From CAUPWF01 sp963515125 (GTDB lineage Bacteria > Bacillota > Clostridia > Lachnospirales > Lachnospiraceae), in assembly GCA_052116865.1 (NCBI GenBank), contig JBQKKG010000001.1, positions 62,001 through 126,000 of the forward strand: a DNA stretch of 64,000 nucleotides. Reading direction: 5' to 3'. Below are positions 8,437 through 17,239 of the stretch, piece after piece. The position numbers and the translations under genes are program-made. Below the pieces are notes generated by a model. The model did no database searches and was not told the DNA's origin. It saw only the letters and a list, made by a program, of their open reading frames with translations. Positions within the stretch are counted from its first letter, which is position 1. Each line of letters opens with the position of its first letter.

Positions 8437-9300
8437 ATGGGTATTTATGATGTATTCAGCGGCGGCAGTAAGCCGTTTAACAAAGAAGATTGGGCAGCCC
8501 AAAAACAGGCAGAACGTAAGGAAGCCTATGAGCTAATTGATACCACCTGTGCCGAGATACAGTCAGACGGCAACAGCTTTCGACAGTATCTGGATGTGCA
8601 GGGGCGATTTGACCGTTACTCTGTGGCCAACGCCATTCTGGTGTCGGCACAGATGCCTGAAGCAACACAGCTTAAGGATTATAACAAATGGAAACAAAGC
8701 CGTGTCTATGTGAATAAGGACGCACAGAAAATCACTATCCTTGAGCCAAGCAAGGAATATACTCGTGAGGACGGCTCAAAGGCGGTATCATATAATACCA
8801 AGACGGTATACGATATTTCCGAAACATCGGCAAAGGACAGACAGGAAGCCCCAGAGCCGAAGGCAATGCGTGAACTTGTGTCGGCTCTGATTGATGCAAG
8901 CCCTGTGGGATTTCAGCCTGTGGATGACCTTGAAATGGCTTCTTACTATGACAGCTCTCAGCAGACCATCTTTATCAAGACAGGACTGAATGATGAGCAA
9001 CTCTTTGTAAGTATGTCAAAAGAAGTGGCAGCGGCTGTCTATGACTTTAAGTATAACGAAAGCCGTGACAGCTCCGACTTCAAATCCTTCTGCGTTGCCT
9101 ATATGGTCAGCACCCGTTACGGTGTGGATACTAAGGGTTTTAATTTTGATAAGCTTCCAAGAGAATTTGAAGAAATGGATACGCAAGCCTTTAAGGGAGA
9201 GCTTGGCTCTATACGTGATGTTCTGGGCGAAATCCAGTCAGAAATGTATAAGAGTATGGAGAAAAATAAGCCTGTAAAATCCAAAGAGCAGGAACGATAA
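8437..9300 (+). CDS. ArdC-like ssDNA-binding protein
   Basis: 287 residues. The N-terminal region (FRQYLDVQGRFDRYSVANAI, then LKDYNKWKQSRVYV) follows the ArdC/LtrC N-terminal ssDNA-binding domain found in ICEs. The C-terminal half aligns in layout with the zincin-like part of such proteins, but the HExxH motif is missing (MSKEVAAAVYDF stands where it would be), so a protease activity is unlikely. Probably protects or coats incoming single-stranded DNA. Confidence 0.65.
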   Translation: MGIYDVFSGGSKPFNKEDWAAQKQAERKEAYELIDTTCAEIQSDGNSFRQYLDVQGRFDRYSVANAILVSAQMPEATQLKDYNKWKQSRVYVNKDAQKITILEPSKEYTREDGSKAVSYNTKTVYDISETSAKDRQEAPEPKAMRELVSALIDASPVGFQPVDDLEMASYYDSSQQTIFIKTGLNDEQLFVSMSKEVAAAVYDFKYNESRDSSDFKSFCVAYMVSTRYGVDTKGFNFDKLPREFEEMDTQAFKGELGSIRDVLGEIQSEMYKSMEKNKPVKSKEQER

Positions 9301-9315
9301 GTGGAGGTATGCAAG

Positions 9316-9513
9316 ATGAAAGAAGAACGATACCATTTGGCTCTGGATAGGTACGATAAGAAAATCGTACTAAATGCTCTTAACACCCTGCGTAATCAAC
9401 AGGTACAGGAGGAACGCCCCACCGACCCTGTGGATGATTTGATTATTAAGGTGTCGGAAGCATCAACAAAAAAGGTCAAGGTTGCACCTTGCAGGTGCAA
9501 TGAAGAACGATAA
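9316..9513 (+). CDS. Small conserved ICE protein before VirD4
   Basis: 65 residues from ATG 9316 (GGAGG 9302-9306). Sequence begins MKEERYHLALDRYDKKIVLN and is basic and helical; such proteins commonly lie directly before virD4 in clostridial ICEs. Function unknown. Its end overlaps the VirD4 start by 14 bases. Confidence 0.6.
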   Translation: MKEERYHLALDRYDKKIVLNALNTLRNQQVQEERPTDPVDDLIIKVSEASTKKVKVAPCRCNEER

Positions 9514-11293
9514 TGACTACAAATCAAGCCTAATCCTTTCCGTTTGCGGTATTCTTCCTGTGGTATGGCTTGCCCTGCTGATAGCTCCATATATCGGTAG
9601 CGGTCTTGTCGAGATAATCGAAAATCTTGCCGTAGCAATTAACAATCCGTTTTCCATAACGGTATGTGGGAACAGTGTAAAAACTGTTCTTATTTTTTTG
9701 CTTGCCTATGGTATGGGTATCGGTATTTATCTTTCCACACGCAGGAATTACCGCAGACGAGAGGAACACGGCTCTGCAAAATGGGGCAACACGAAAGCAT
9801 TGAATAAGAAATACCGTGACAAAGACCTATCAGCCAACAAGCTGCTGACCCAAAATGTCCGTATCGGACTGGATGGAAAAAAGCACCGCCGAAATCTTAA
9901 TATCTTGGTGTGCGGCGGTTCGGGTGCAGGCAAGACGAGGTTTTTCTGTAAGCCTAACGCTATGCAGTGCAATACCTCATTTGTGGTACTTGACCCAAAG
10001 GGCGAAATCGTCCGTGACATCGGCGGTCTGCTTGAAAAGAAAGGCTATGAGGTGCGTATCCTTGACCTTATCAATATGGAAAAGAGCCATTGCTACAATC
10101 CCTTTGTCTATCTGAAAAGCGATAACGATGTGCAGCGGTTAGTAACAAACTTATTTAAGTCAACCACACCCAAAGGCTCACAGTCGCAAGACCCGTTCTG
10201 GGATACGGCGGCAAGCATGCTGCTGCTTTCTCTGGTGTTCTATCTGAAATATGAAGCACCGCCAGACGAGCAGAATTTCCCGATGGTAATGGAGCTGCTC
10301 CGTGCAGGAGAAGTACACGAGGACGATGACGGTTATGTAAGTCCTCTTGACGAACTGTTTGACCGTTTGGAAATGACAGACCCAGAGCATATCGCTCTCA
10401 AGTATTACAGGGATTATCACTCTGGTTCGGCAAAGACCTTAAAGAGTATCCAGATAACCCTTGCCGCAAGGCTTGAAAAGTTTAATTTACAGAGCCTTGC
10501 TTCTTTAACGGCAACGGATGAGCTTGACCTGCCATCTTTGGGAGAAAAGAAAGTGGCTTTGTTTGCTCTGATACCAGACAACGATACGAGCTTTAACTTT
10601 CTTGTGTCGATTTTATACACTCAGCTATTTCAGCAGCTATTCTATATTGCCGACCACAAATACGGCGGAAGTCTGCCCGTGCATTGTCATTTCATAATGG
10701 ACGAATTTGCCAATGTTTCATTGCCAGATGACTTTGACAAGATACTTTCGGTAATGCGTTCCCGTGGTGTGTCGGTCAGTATCATTCTACAAAATTTGGC
10801 ACAGCTCAAAGCCTTGTTTGAAAAGCAATGGGAAAGTATTGTGGGCAACTGCGATGAATTTCTCTATCTCGGCGGAAACGAGCAGAGTACCCACAAGTAT
10901 GTGTCGGAGCTGTTAGGAAAAGAAACCATTGATACCAACACCTACGGCAAATCCACAGGCAGAAGCGGTAACTATTCCACCAATTATCAGATTTCGGGGC
11001 GTGAGCTGATGACCCCAGATGAAGTGCGTATGCTTGACAACCGCTACGCACTTTTATTTGTGCGTGGGGAACGCCCTGTAATGGACTTCAAATTTGATAT
11101 TTTGAAGCATCCGAATGTGAAACTGACAACGGACGGAGGACAACCACCGTATCAGCACGGAGAGCCTACAAAGGCTGTCGCAACCCTTGTGTTTGACAGG
11201 GATATTCCAGAGAACGCCGTTGTTCTGAAACCTGTCAGCACTTCTTACGTGCTTCTATCCGATGAGGACTTAGAAGAACTATTCAAAATTTAA
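9500..11293 (+). CDS. virD4: VirD4-type coupling protein (TraG/CD1115 family)
   Basis: 597 residues from ATG 9500. Two N-terminal membrane helices (about residues 10-35 and 55-80), Walker A GGSGAGKTRF near residue 140, Walker B FIMDEFAN near 400, and the conserved DPKGE and GNCDEF segments. Hexameric ATPase that recruits the relaxase-DNA complex and feeds it to the type IV secretion channel at the membrane. Very strong AAGGAGG site for the next gene follows the stop. Confidence 0.92.
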   Translation: MKNDNDYKSSLILSVCGILPVVWLALLIAPYIGSGLVEIIENLAVAINNPFSITVCGNSVKTVLIFLLAYGMGIGIYLSTRRNYRRREEHGSAKWGNTKALNKKYRDKDLSANKLLTQNVRIGLDGKKHRRNLNILVCGGSGAGKTRFFCKPNAMQCNTSFVVLDPKGEIVRDIGGLLEKKGYEVRILDLINMEKSHCYNPFVYLKSDNDVQRLVTNLFKSTTPKGSQSQDPFWDTAASMLLLSLVFYLKYEAPPDEQNFPMVMELLRAGEVHEDDDGYVSPLDELFDRLEMTDPEHIALKYYRDYHSGSAKTLKSIQITLAARLEKFNLQSLASLTATDELDLPSLGEKKVALFALIPDNDTSFNFLVSILYTQLFQQLFYIADHKYGGSLPVHCHFIMDEFANVSLPDDFDKILSVMRSRGVSVSIILQNLAQLKALFEKQWESIVGNCDEFLYLGGNEQSTHKYVSELLGKETIDTNTYGKSTGRSGNYSTNYQISGRELMTPDEVRMLDNRYALLFVRGERPVMDFKFDILKHPNVKLTTDGGQPPYQHGEPTKAVATLVFDRDIPENAVVLKPVSTSYVLLSDEDLEELFKI

Positions 11294-11306
11294 GGAGGAT
11301 TTATCT

Positions 11307-11654
11307 ATGAAACTTTTTAAGAAGAAAGAAAACAAAGAAACCGTTAAGCTGTCTATGGGCAAGAAAGGCAGAAAGACCTTTGCGGTATATGTAGCAATGG
11401 TACTTTGTCTTACCTGCTTTACTACAACTGCCTTTGCAGCCAATGACCCGATTACCGTGGTAAACAATCTTTCCGATTTCATTTTCGGGCTTATCCGTGC
11501 AGTGGGTATGATTTTGCTTGGCTTCGGTATTGTGCAGATTGGTCTTTCTCTCAAATCTCACGACCCTTCTCAGAGAGCTAATGGCTTTTTGACATTGGCA
11601 GGCGGTGTGGTTATTACTTTTGCGAAAGAAATCTTGACATTGATTGCAGGGTAA
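11307..11654 (+). CDS. Maff2 family mobile-element membrane protein
   Basis: 115 residues. Charged N-terminus, signal-like helix (VYVAMVLCLTCFTTTAFA, cleavage after AFA plausible), then two hydrophobic segments (FIFGLIRAVGMILLGFGIVQIGL and FLTLAGGVVITFAKEIL split by a charged loop with KSHDPSQR). Corresponds to the VirB2/VirB3-sized component between VirD4 and VirB6. maff2 is one of the known target genes of serine-recombinase IMEs, but this copy is intact. Confidence 0.85.
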   Translation: MKLFKKKENKETVKLSMGKKGRKTFAVYVAMVLCLTCFTTTAFAANDPITVVNNLSDFIFGLIRAVGMILLGFGIVQIGLSLKSHDPSQRANGFLTLAGGVVITFAKEILTLIAG

Positions 11655-11661
11655 ATGAAAA

Positions 11662-11690
11662 GGTAGCTTATCCCCAACGGATAGGCTACC
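11662..11690 (+). terminator. Strong stem-loop after maff2
   Basis: A 12-base-pair stem (GGTAGCTTATCC 11662-11673 with GGATAGGCTACC 11679-11690, one G-U pair) and loop CCAAC. No T-run follows, so it may be an RNA-stabilising or partial termination hairpin rather than a full terminator. Confidence 0.5.
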
Positions 11691-11756
11691 TCATACATAG
11701 TGGGTAAATTTAGTTTTCTTTTGAGGGGGTTTTACAACATAAGGCAAAGGTATTGC

Positions 11757-12200
11757 TCATTTTCCTTGCTCGTATTTCTTCAAAATATGAATTCCAAGCA
11801 CAAAAGATAGCAAACCAACAAGTACAAATCCTCCCCATAAAACATACCAAAATGAATTATTAATATCAAACATCACCAATAATAATTTGTGCCAAATTTC
11901 TAACTTTATTGCAATAGCAAACAAGTCAAAAATGACATACCCACCACCAAAAATATATATCCATCTCCACCGGTAGTTCTTGCCTCTATTACTCATAAAC
12001 ACAGCTATTCCGGCTATGCATAAAAATGCCAAGATGCCCATAAGAGCAAAATAGAATATTCCTTTATTATTTAGAATGTCAAGCCAAAATTGAGCATAAG
12101 AACTTTTATCAAATAATGCCCAAACTCTATGCAAATGAAACAAACCAAAAAACATAAATATAATCGGTTCAAACCAATATATTTTTGATTTACACGTCAT
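11757..12200 (-). CDS. Unknown four-helix membrane protein inserted in the transfer operon
   Basis: 147 residues from ATG 12200 (AGGAGA eight bases upstream on this strand). About four hydrophobic helices separated by short basic loops, aromatic-rich (IIFMFFGLFHLHRVWALF, FYFALMGILAFLCIAGI, WRWIYIFGGGYVIFDLF, WYVLWGGFVLVGLL). No family recognised. It is on the opposite strand and AT-rich, between maff2 and virB6, which are normally adjacent in this ICE type; it therefore looks like a later insertion. May be an immunity, exclusion or stress membrane protein; no direct evidence. Confidence 0.6.
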   Translation of the reverse strand: MTCKSKIYWFEPIIFMFFGLFHLHRVWALFDKSSYAQFWLDILNNKGIFYFALMGILAFLCIAGIAVFMSNRGKNYRWRWIYIFGGGYVIFDLFAIAIKLEIWHKLLLVMFDINNSFWYVLWGGFVLVGLLSFVLGIHILKKYEQGK

Positions 12201-12422
12201 ACACACTTTCTCCTATTCGCATAATATAAATTAGTTCCCCGTTATACGATGAAACGAATGTGACAGAATAACGGGAATAATCTGTATGCTAACTTTATGA
12301 CATTTTACATAGCTGATTGACTTTGCGAATCGTTCGTTTTGTCAATTAGCTTTTTATATATTATACACCATATATTTCGCACTTTCCACCTATAAAGTGT
12401 GAACACGAAAGGAGGTCAAAAA

Positions 12423-12506
12423 ATGCAGAAAACAGAGTATTCATTGAAAGGAGGCTGTAAACAATGTCAGATAACTGGGTTGTACAAAATCTTGAAAACG
12501 CCCTAA
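12423..12506 (+). CDS. Possible 27-residue leader ORF before virB6
   Basis: ATG 12423 follows a textbook AAAGGAGGTC site and the frame (MQKTEYSLKGGCKQC...) overlaps the virB6 start at 12464 in another frame. It could be a translated leader that helps virB6 translation or a remnant of the original maff2-virB6 spacing. The stretch 12201-12422 otherwise has no gene; it would contain the promoters for the divergent membrane gene and virB6. Confidence 0.3.
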   Translation: MQKTEYSLKGGCKQCQITGLYKILKTP

Positions 12507-13300
12507 ATACTTGGAATGATAAGCTATCAGAAATTTGGCAGCTTATTACTCAATCGCCCACGGAATTTAAGGGTGGCACGATATGGAATGTCATGGTAAA
12601 TATTCACGGAGCAGTACAGGCAATTGGACTCGCATTGCTTGTGCTGTTTTTTGTTGTAGGTGTGATGAAAACCTGTGGCTCTTTTGCAGAGGTTAAAAAA
12701 CCAGAACACGCATTAAAGCTGTTTATCCGATTTGCCCTTGCGAAAGGTGTTGTAACCTATGGGCTGGAACTAATGATGGCACTCTTTAAAATCGTGCAGG
12801 GGCTTATTTCAACCATAATGAATGCCGCAGGCTTTGGCTCGGCAGCACAATCGGTATTGCCACAAGAAATTGTAACAGCCGTTGAGGATTGTGGATTTTT
12901 TGAGAGCATCCCTCTATGGGCGGTAACGCTTATTGGAGGATTGTTCATTACGGTGCTGTCATTCATTATGATTATGTCGGTGTACGGCAGATTTTTTAAA
13001 CTTTATTTATACACCGCCATTGCCCCTGTACCCTTATCAAGTTTTGCAGGCTCACCAAGTGAAAGTGTTGGCAAGAGTTTTATTAAGAGCTATGCCGCTG
13101 TGTGTCTGGAGGGAGCTATCATCGTGCTTGCCTGTATTATCTTCAGCCTGTTTGCATCCTCACCGCCAGTAGTCAATCCCAATGCGGCGGCTGTAACGAT
13201 GGTTTGGAGCTATGTGGGCGAGCTTATATTCAATATGCTCATCTTAGTCGGTGCGGTTAAAATGGCAGACCGCATTGTTAGAGAAATGATGGGTCTTTAG
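12464..13300 (+). CDS. VirB6/TrbL-like conjugation membrane protein
   Basis: 278 residues, ATG 12464 behind AAAGGAGGC. Short amphipathic N-terminus, then at least five membrane helices (around residues 50-70, 90-115, 150-180, 205-225, 250-270) with the pattern MSVYGRFFKLYLYTAIAPVP typical of the clostridial VirB6/TrbL group. Inner-membrane channel component of the type IV secretion system. Followed after 11 bases by prgI. Confidence 0.8.
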   Translation: MSDNWVVQNLENALNTWNDKLSEIWQLITQSPTEFKGGTIWNVMVNIHGAVQAIGLALLVLFFVVGVMKTCGSFAEVKKPEHALKLFIRFALAKGVVTYGLELMMALFKIVQGLISTIMNAAGFGSAAQSVLPQEIVTAVEDCGFFESIPLWAVTLIGGLFITVLSFIMIMSVYGRFFKLYLYTAIAPVPLSSFAGSPSESVGKSFIKSYAAVCLEGAIIVLACIIFSLFASSPPVVNPNAAAVTMVWSYVGELIFNMLILVGAVKMADRIVREMMGL

Positions 13301-13311
13301 GAGGTGCTAAT

Positions 13312-13671
13312 TTGGAAGTCAAGATAAATAAGGAAATCCGTAATTACACGGAATCAATGTTTTTTGGACTGTCACTCAGACAGTTCTTTTTTTCTGTCCT
13401 TGCCTGCGGCGTAGCAGTAGGACTGTACTTTATACTTCGCCCGTACTTTGGAACAGAAACCCTTAGTTGGATGTGTATTTTGGGAGCTGCCCCCTTTGCG
13501 GCAATGGGATTTATCCGATACAACGGTATGACCGCCGAGCAGTTTGTCTGGGCGTGGATAAAGTCAGAGTTCATTATGCCCAAAAAGCTAATGTTTCTCC
13601 CAGATAATCTCTACTATGAAACGCTGAAAACTACAATTTCAAACCACGAAAAGGAGGCTTTAAAGAAATGA
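13312..13671 (+). CDS. PrgI family conjugation protein
   Basis: 119 residues starting at TTG 13312, five bases after the GGAGGTG at 13300-13306. Two adjacent membrane helices (FFFSVLACGVAVGLYFIL and WMCILGAAPFAAMGFI) followed by a cytoplasmic tail, the layout of PrgI/VirB3-like subunits, which anchor the VirB4 ATPase. Its end overlaps the virB4 start by 4 bases. Confidence 0.85.
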   Translation: MEVKINKEIRNYTESMFFGLSLRQFFFSVLACGVAVGLYFILRPYFGTETLSWMCILGAAPFAAMGFIRYNGMTAEQFVWAWIKSEFIMPKKLMFLPDNLYYETLKTTISNHEKEALKK

Positions 13672-16001
13672 TTAAAACACTAAAAACCCTGTTCAAACAG
13701 GACAAGGAGCGATTTGTTGTGCCGAAATCGGTACAGAGTGTTCTACCAATTAAGACAATCTGGGAGGACGGTATTTTTCTGGTGGGCAAGAACAAATACG
13801 CAAAGACCTTTCAGTTTGAGGATATTAACTATGCCGTGGCAAGCCGTGAGGACAAGGAAGCAATGTTCCTTGAATATTCAGAGCTTCTCAATGCTTTAGA
13901 CAGCGGTGCTACCACGAAAATCACTATCAACAACCGCCGCTTGAATAAATCGGACTTTGAGCAGACCATTCTCATTCCTATGGCGGACGATGAGCTTGAT
14001 AAGTATCGCAAGGAATATAATAAGATGCTGCTTGACAAGGCAACAGGAGCAAACTCTATCGTGCAGGATAAGTATGTGACCGTTTCCGTATGCAAGAAAA
14101 ACATCGAAGAAGCGAGAAACTATTTTGCCCGTGTATGTGCTGACCTTATGGGGCATTTCTCACGGCTTGGTTCAAAATGCAGGGAGCTTGATGCAACGGA
14201 ACGTCTGCGTATTTTCCACGATTTTTTTAGAATGGGTGAAGAAACTGCCTTTCAGTTCGATATGGTACAGAATATGCGAAAGGGTCACGATTTCAAGGAC
14301 TTTATATGCTCCGATACCTTTGAATTTGAAAAGGACTGTTTCCGCATTGGTGACAGATACGGGCGTGTGGTTTTCCTTAGAGAATATGCCGCCTATATCA
14401 AGGACAGTATGGTGGCGGAGCTTTGCGAGCTTAACCGTAATATGATGCTCTCAGTTGATGTCGTTCCCGTACCCACGGATGAAGCTGTGCGAGAGGTGGA
14501 AAATCGTCTTTTAGGTGTGGAAACCAACATCACGAATTGGCAGCGAAAGCAAAATCAGAACAACAACTTTTCGGCTGTTATCCCCTATGACTTGGAGCAG
14601 CAGCGAAAGGAAAGCAAGGAGTTTCTTGACGATTTAACAACCCGTGACCAGAGAATGATGTTTGCTGTTTTAACTATGGTGCATACGGCAGACACCAAAG
14701 AGCAGTTAGATAATGATACCGAAGCCCTGCTTACTACCGCAAGAAAGCACCTGTGCCAGTTCGCCGTGCTGAAATATCAGCAGATGGACGGATTAAATAC
14801 GGCTCTGCCCTATGGTGTGCGTAGGATTGATGCGGTGCGTACTCTGACAACGGAGAGCCTTGCGGTTTTTATCCCGTTTCGGGTACAGGAAATTCATCAC
14901 GAGGACGGTGTATATTACGGTCAGAATGTCATTTCAAAGAATATGATTATTGCCAACCGCCGACACCTCTTGAATGGTAACTCCTTTATTCTTGGTGTTT
15001 CAGGTGCAGGAAAATCCTTTACGGCAAAGGAAGAAATGACAAACATTATCCTCACAGACCCCAATGCCGATATTATTGTGATAGACCCAGAGCGAGAGTA
15101 TTCGCCCCTTGTAAAAGCAATGCAGGGCGAGGTCATTCACATCTCTGCAACCAGCGAAAATCATATAAACGCTATGGATATGAACTCCGATTACGGTGAC
15201 GGTGCAAACCCTGTCATTTTGAAATCGGAGTTTATTTTATCCCTCTGTGAGCAGCTTATCGGCGGCACGAATTTAGGTGCAAAGCAAAAGTCCATTATTG
15301 ACCGCTGTACAGCTACCGTGTACAGACACTATCAGCAGGGTAACTATATGGGAATACCACCAACCTTACAAGATTTTCGTGAGGAACTATTAAAGCAGAA
15401 TGAGCCAGAAGCAAAGGAAATCGCCCTTGCCATTGAGCTGTTTACAGACGGTAGTTTAAATACCTTTGCCAAGCTCACGAATGTGGATACCCACAGCCGC
15501 CTTATTTGCTATGACATTCTGGACTTAGGCAAGCAGTTACAGCCTATCGGTATGCTCGTTGTCCTTGACAGTATTTTAAACCGTATTACCGCTAACCGTG
15601 CCAAAGGCAGAAATACGTTCATCTTTATAGATGAGATTTATCTGCTTTTCCAACATGAATACTCTGCAAACTTCCTCTTTACCCTCTGGAAGCGTGTGCG
15701 TAAATACGGAGCGTATGCAACAGGCATTACCCAGAACGTGGATGACCTTTTGCAGAGCCATACGGCGAGGACAATGCTTGCAAACAGCGAGTTCATTATT
15801 ATGCTTAATCAAGCGTCCACAGACAGAATAGAACTTGCCAAGCTCTTAAATATCTCCGACCTTCAGCTCTCCTATATCACGAATGTCGGTGCAGGACAGG
15901 GGCTTTTAAAGGTGGGCAGTTCGCTTGTGCCGTTTGTCAATAAGTTCCCACGTAACACCGAACTTTACAAGTTAATGACAACAAAATTCGGAGAGGTTTA
16001 A
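13668..16001 (+). CDS. VirB4-type conjugation ATPase
   Basis: 777 residues. N-terminal VirB4 domain, Walker A GVSGAGKSFTAKE near residue 445, Walker B FIFIDEIYLLF near 655, and the late TGITQNVDDLL motif of TraE/VirB4 ATPases. Energises assembly of the transfer channel on the cytoplasmic face of the membrane. Continuous with prgI; the next gene begins 13 bases later. Confidence 0.92.
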   Translation: MIKTLKTLFKQDKERFVVPKSVQSVLPIKTIWEDGIFLVGKNKYAKTFQFEDINYAVASREDKEAMFLEYSELLNALDSGATTKITINNRRLNKSDFEQTILIPMADDELDKYRKEYNKMLLDKATGANSIVQDKYVTVSVCKKNIEEARNYFARVCADLMGHFSRLGSKCRELDATERLRIFHDFFRMGEETAFQFDMVQNMRKGHDFKDFICSDTFEFEKDCFRIGDRYGRVVFLREYAAYIKDSMVAELCELNRNMMLSVDVVPVPTDEAVREVENRLLGVETNITNWQRKQNQNNNFSAVIPYDLEQQRKESKEFLDDLTTRDQRMMFAVLTMVHTADTKEQLDNDTEALLTTARKHLCQFAVLKYQQMDGLNTALPYGVRRIDAVRTLTTESLAVFIPFRVQEIHHEDGVYYGQNVISKNMIIANRRHLLNGNSFILGVSGAGKSFTAKEEMTNIILTDPNADIIVIDPEREYSPLVKAMQGEVIHISATSENHINAMDMNSDYGDGANPVILKSEFILSLCEQLIGGTNLGAKQKSIIDRCTATVYRHYQQGNYMGIPPTLQDFREELLKQNEPEAKEIALAIELFTDGSLNTFAKLTNVDTHSRLICYDILDLGKQLQPIGMLVVLDSILNRITANRAKGRNTFIFIDEIYLLFQHEYSANFLFTLWKRVRKYGAYATGITQNVDDLLQSHTARTMLANSEFIIMLNQASTDRIELAKLLNISDLQLSYITNVGAGQGLLKVGSSLVPFVNKFPRNTELYKLMTTKFGEV

Positions 16002-16014
16002 GGAGGTATCCAAT

Positions 16015-16419
16015 ATGTCTGATATTAAATTCCGCTCTGCGGCTCATCGGGATTTCTTTCTTGAAATGATGACGAAAAGCAGGGTAAATGATTGTTATCA
16101 CAGAGCCTTTTTCTATGTGATGGGCATTGCAGGCGAAACACGGGCGAATATCAATCGGATGTTTGATTTCAAGACGGACTGCATTGAGCCAGAGGGTATG
16201 CACGGCGGTTGGCAGACAAGCGGCACGGTGCGAGTGTGTCATCTTGCTTTTAATCTTTGGAACGGTTACACGGAGGAAGGGCGAGAACAGTATTTTACAC
16301 CAGAGGAATTGTTTTGCTGTGAGTTTGCCCCGTATTTTATGGAGGGTATCAAGGTAAGGTATCCCGAATATTGCAGGGATTTGCCTGCACCGAAGCAACA
16401 GACTGAACATTCAAGATGA
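16015..16419 (+). CDS. Conserved ICE protein (DUF6075-like)
   Basis: 134 residues, AAGGAGG site before ATG 16015. Soluble, with conserved-looking histidine, cysteine and tryptophan residues (VNDCYHRAFFYVMGI, MHGGWQTSGT, CHLAFNLWNG). Resembles the DUF6075 proteins found between virB4 and sortase in clostridial ICEs. No function known. Confidence 0.6.
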   Translation: MSDIKFRSAAHRDFFLEMMTKSRVNDCYHRAFFYVMGIAGETRANINRMFDFKTDCIEPEGMHGGWQTSGTVRVCHLAFNLWNGYTEEGREQYFTPEELFCCEFAPYFMEGIKVRYPEYCRDLPAPKQQTEHSR

Positions 16420-16433
16420 GAAAGGAAAAGATA

Positions 16434-17204
16434 ATGAGAAAATATAAAATGCAGATTTGTATGATTGCCGCCGTTTGCCTGTTAGGTACGGCGGTTTTTT
16501 GCGGATTCAAGATTTACCGCCACTATGCACAGGTGGATAAACAGACAGAAGCTTTTGAACAGATTGCCGGGGTGGTAGAGCAAGCTCCCGAAGAAGCACT
16601 TCCAGACGATACCCCTGTCAGCGAAGGCGAAAATGTGCTTGCCAAGTACAATGAGCTGTATCTGCAAAATGAGGATATGGTTGGTTGGATTTCCATTGCC
16701 GGCACGAACGTGAACTATCCCATTATGCAGACCCCGAACAATCCTAATTACTACCTCAAACGCAATTTTGATAAGGAGTACAGCGATTTAGGTGTTCCCT
16801 ATATACAAGAAAACTGCGACCTTGCCACAAACGACAACCTCATCATTTACGGACACCACATCAAGGGGGGCAAGATGTTCGGAGCTTTGGAGGATTACAA
16901 ATCAAAGAGTTTCTATGAGGAACACAAGTCTATTCAGTTTGATACGCTGACCGAGCAGGCAGAATATGAAATTGTTGCGGTATTCAAGACCGTTGCGTAC
17001 AGTTCCGAGGGCTTTCGCTACTATGATTTTGTAAATGCGGAGAACGAAGAAGCCTTTACAGCTTATCTTGATAAGTGCAAGGAGCTTGCTTTATATGACA
17101 CAGGCGTAACGGCAAAATACAGTGACAGGCTGATTACCCTTTCCACTTGTGAATACTCCGCACAGAATGGCAGACTTGTTGTAGTTGCAAAAAAGATGGC
17201 TTAA
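16434..17204 (+). CDS. srtB: Class B sortase
   Basis: 256 residues from ATG 16434 (AAAGGAAAAG upstream; ATG 16416 lacks a site). N-terminal membrane anchor (MIAAVCLLGTAVFCGF), extracellular catalytic domain with the histidine in YGHHIKGG and the nucleophilic cysteine in TLSTCEYS, plus a late arginine (GRLVVV). Transpeptidase that would attach an element-encoded surface protein or assist the transfer apparatus at the wall. No sorting-signal substrate is visible in this window. Confidence 0.9.
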   Translation: MRKYKMQICMIAAVCLLGTAVFCGFKIYRHYAQVDKQTEAFEQIAGVVEQAPEEALPDDTPVSEGENVLAKYNELYLQNEDMVGWISIAGTNVNYPIMQTPNNPNYYLKRNFDKEYSDLGVPYIQENCDLATNDNLIIYGHHIKGGKMFGALEDYKSKSFYEEHKSIQFDTLTEQAEYEIVAVFKTVAYSSEGFRYYDFVNAENEEAFTAYLDKCKELALYDTGVTAKYSDRLITLSTCEYSAQNGRLVVVAKKMA

Positions 17205-17239
17205 TTTGACTGTAAATCTTCTGGGAAAGGAGGTTTTCT

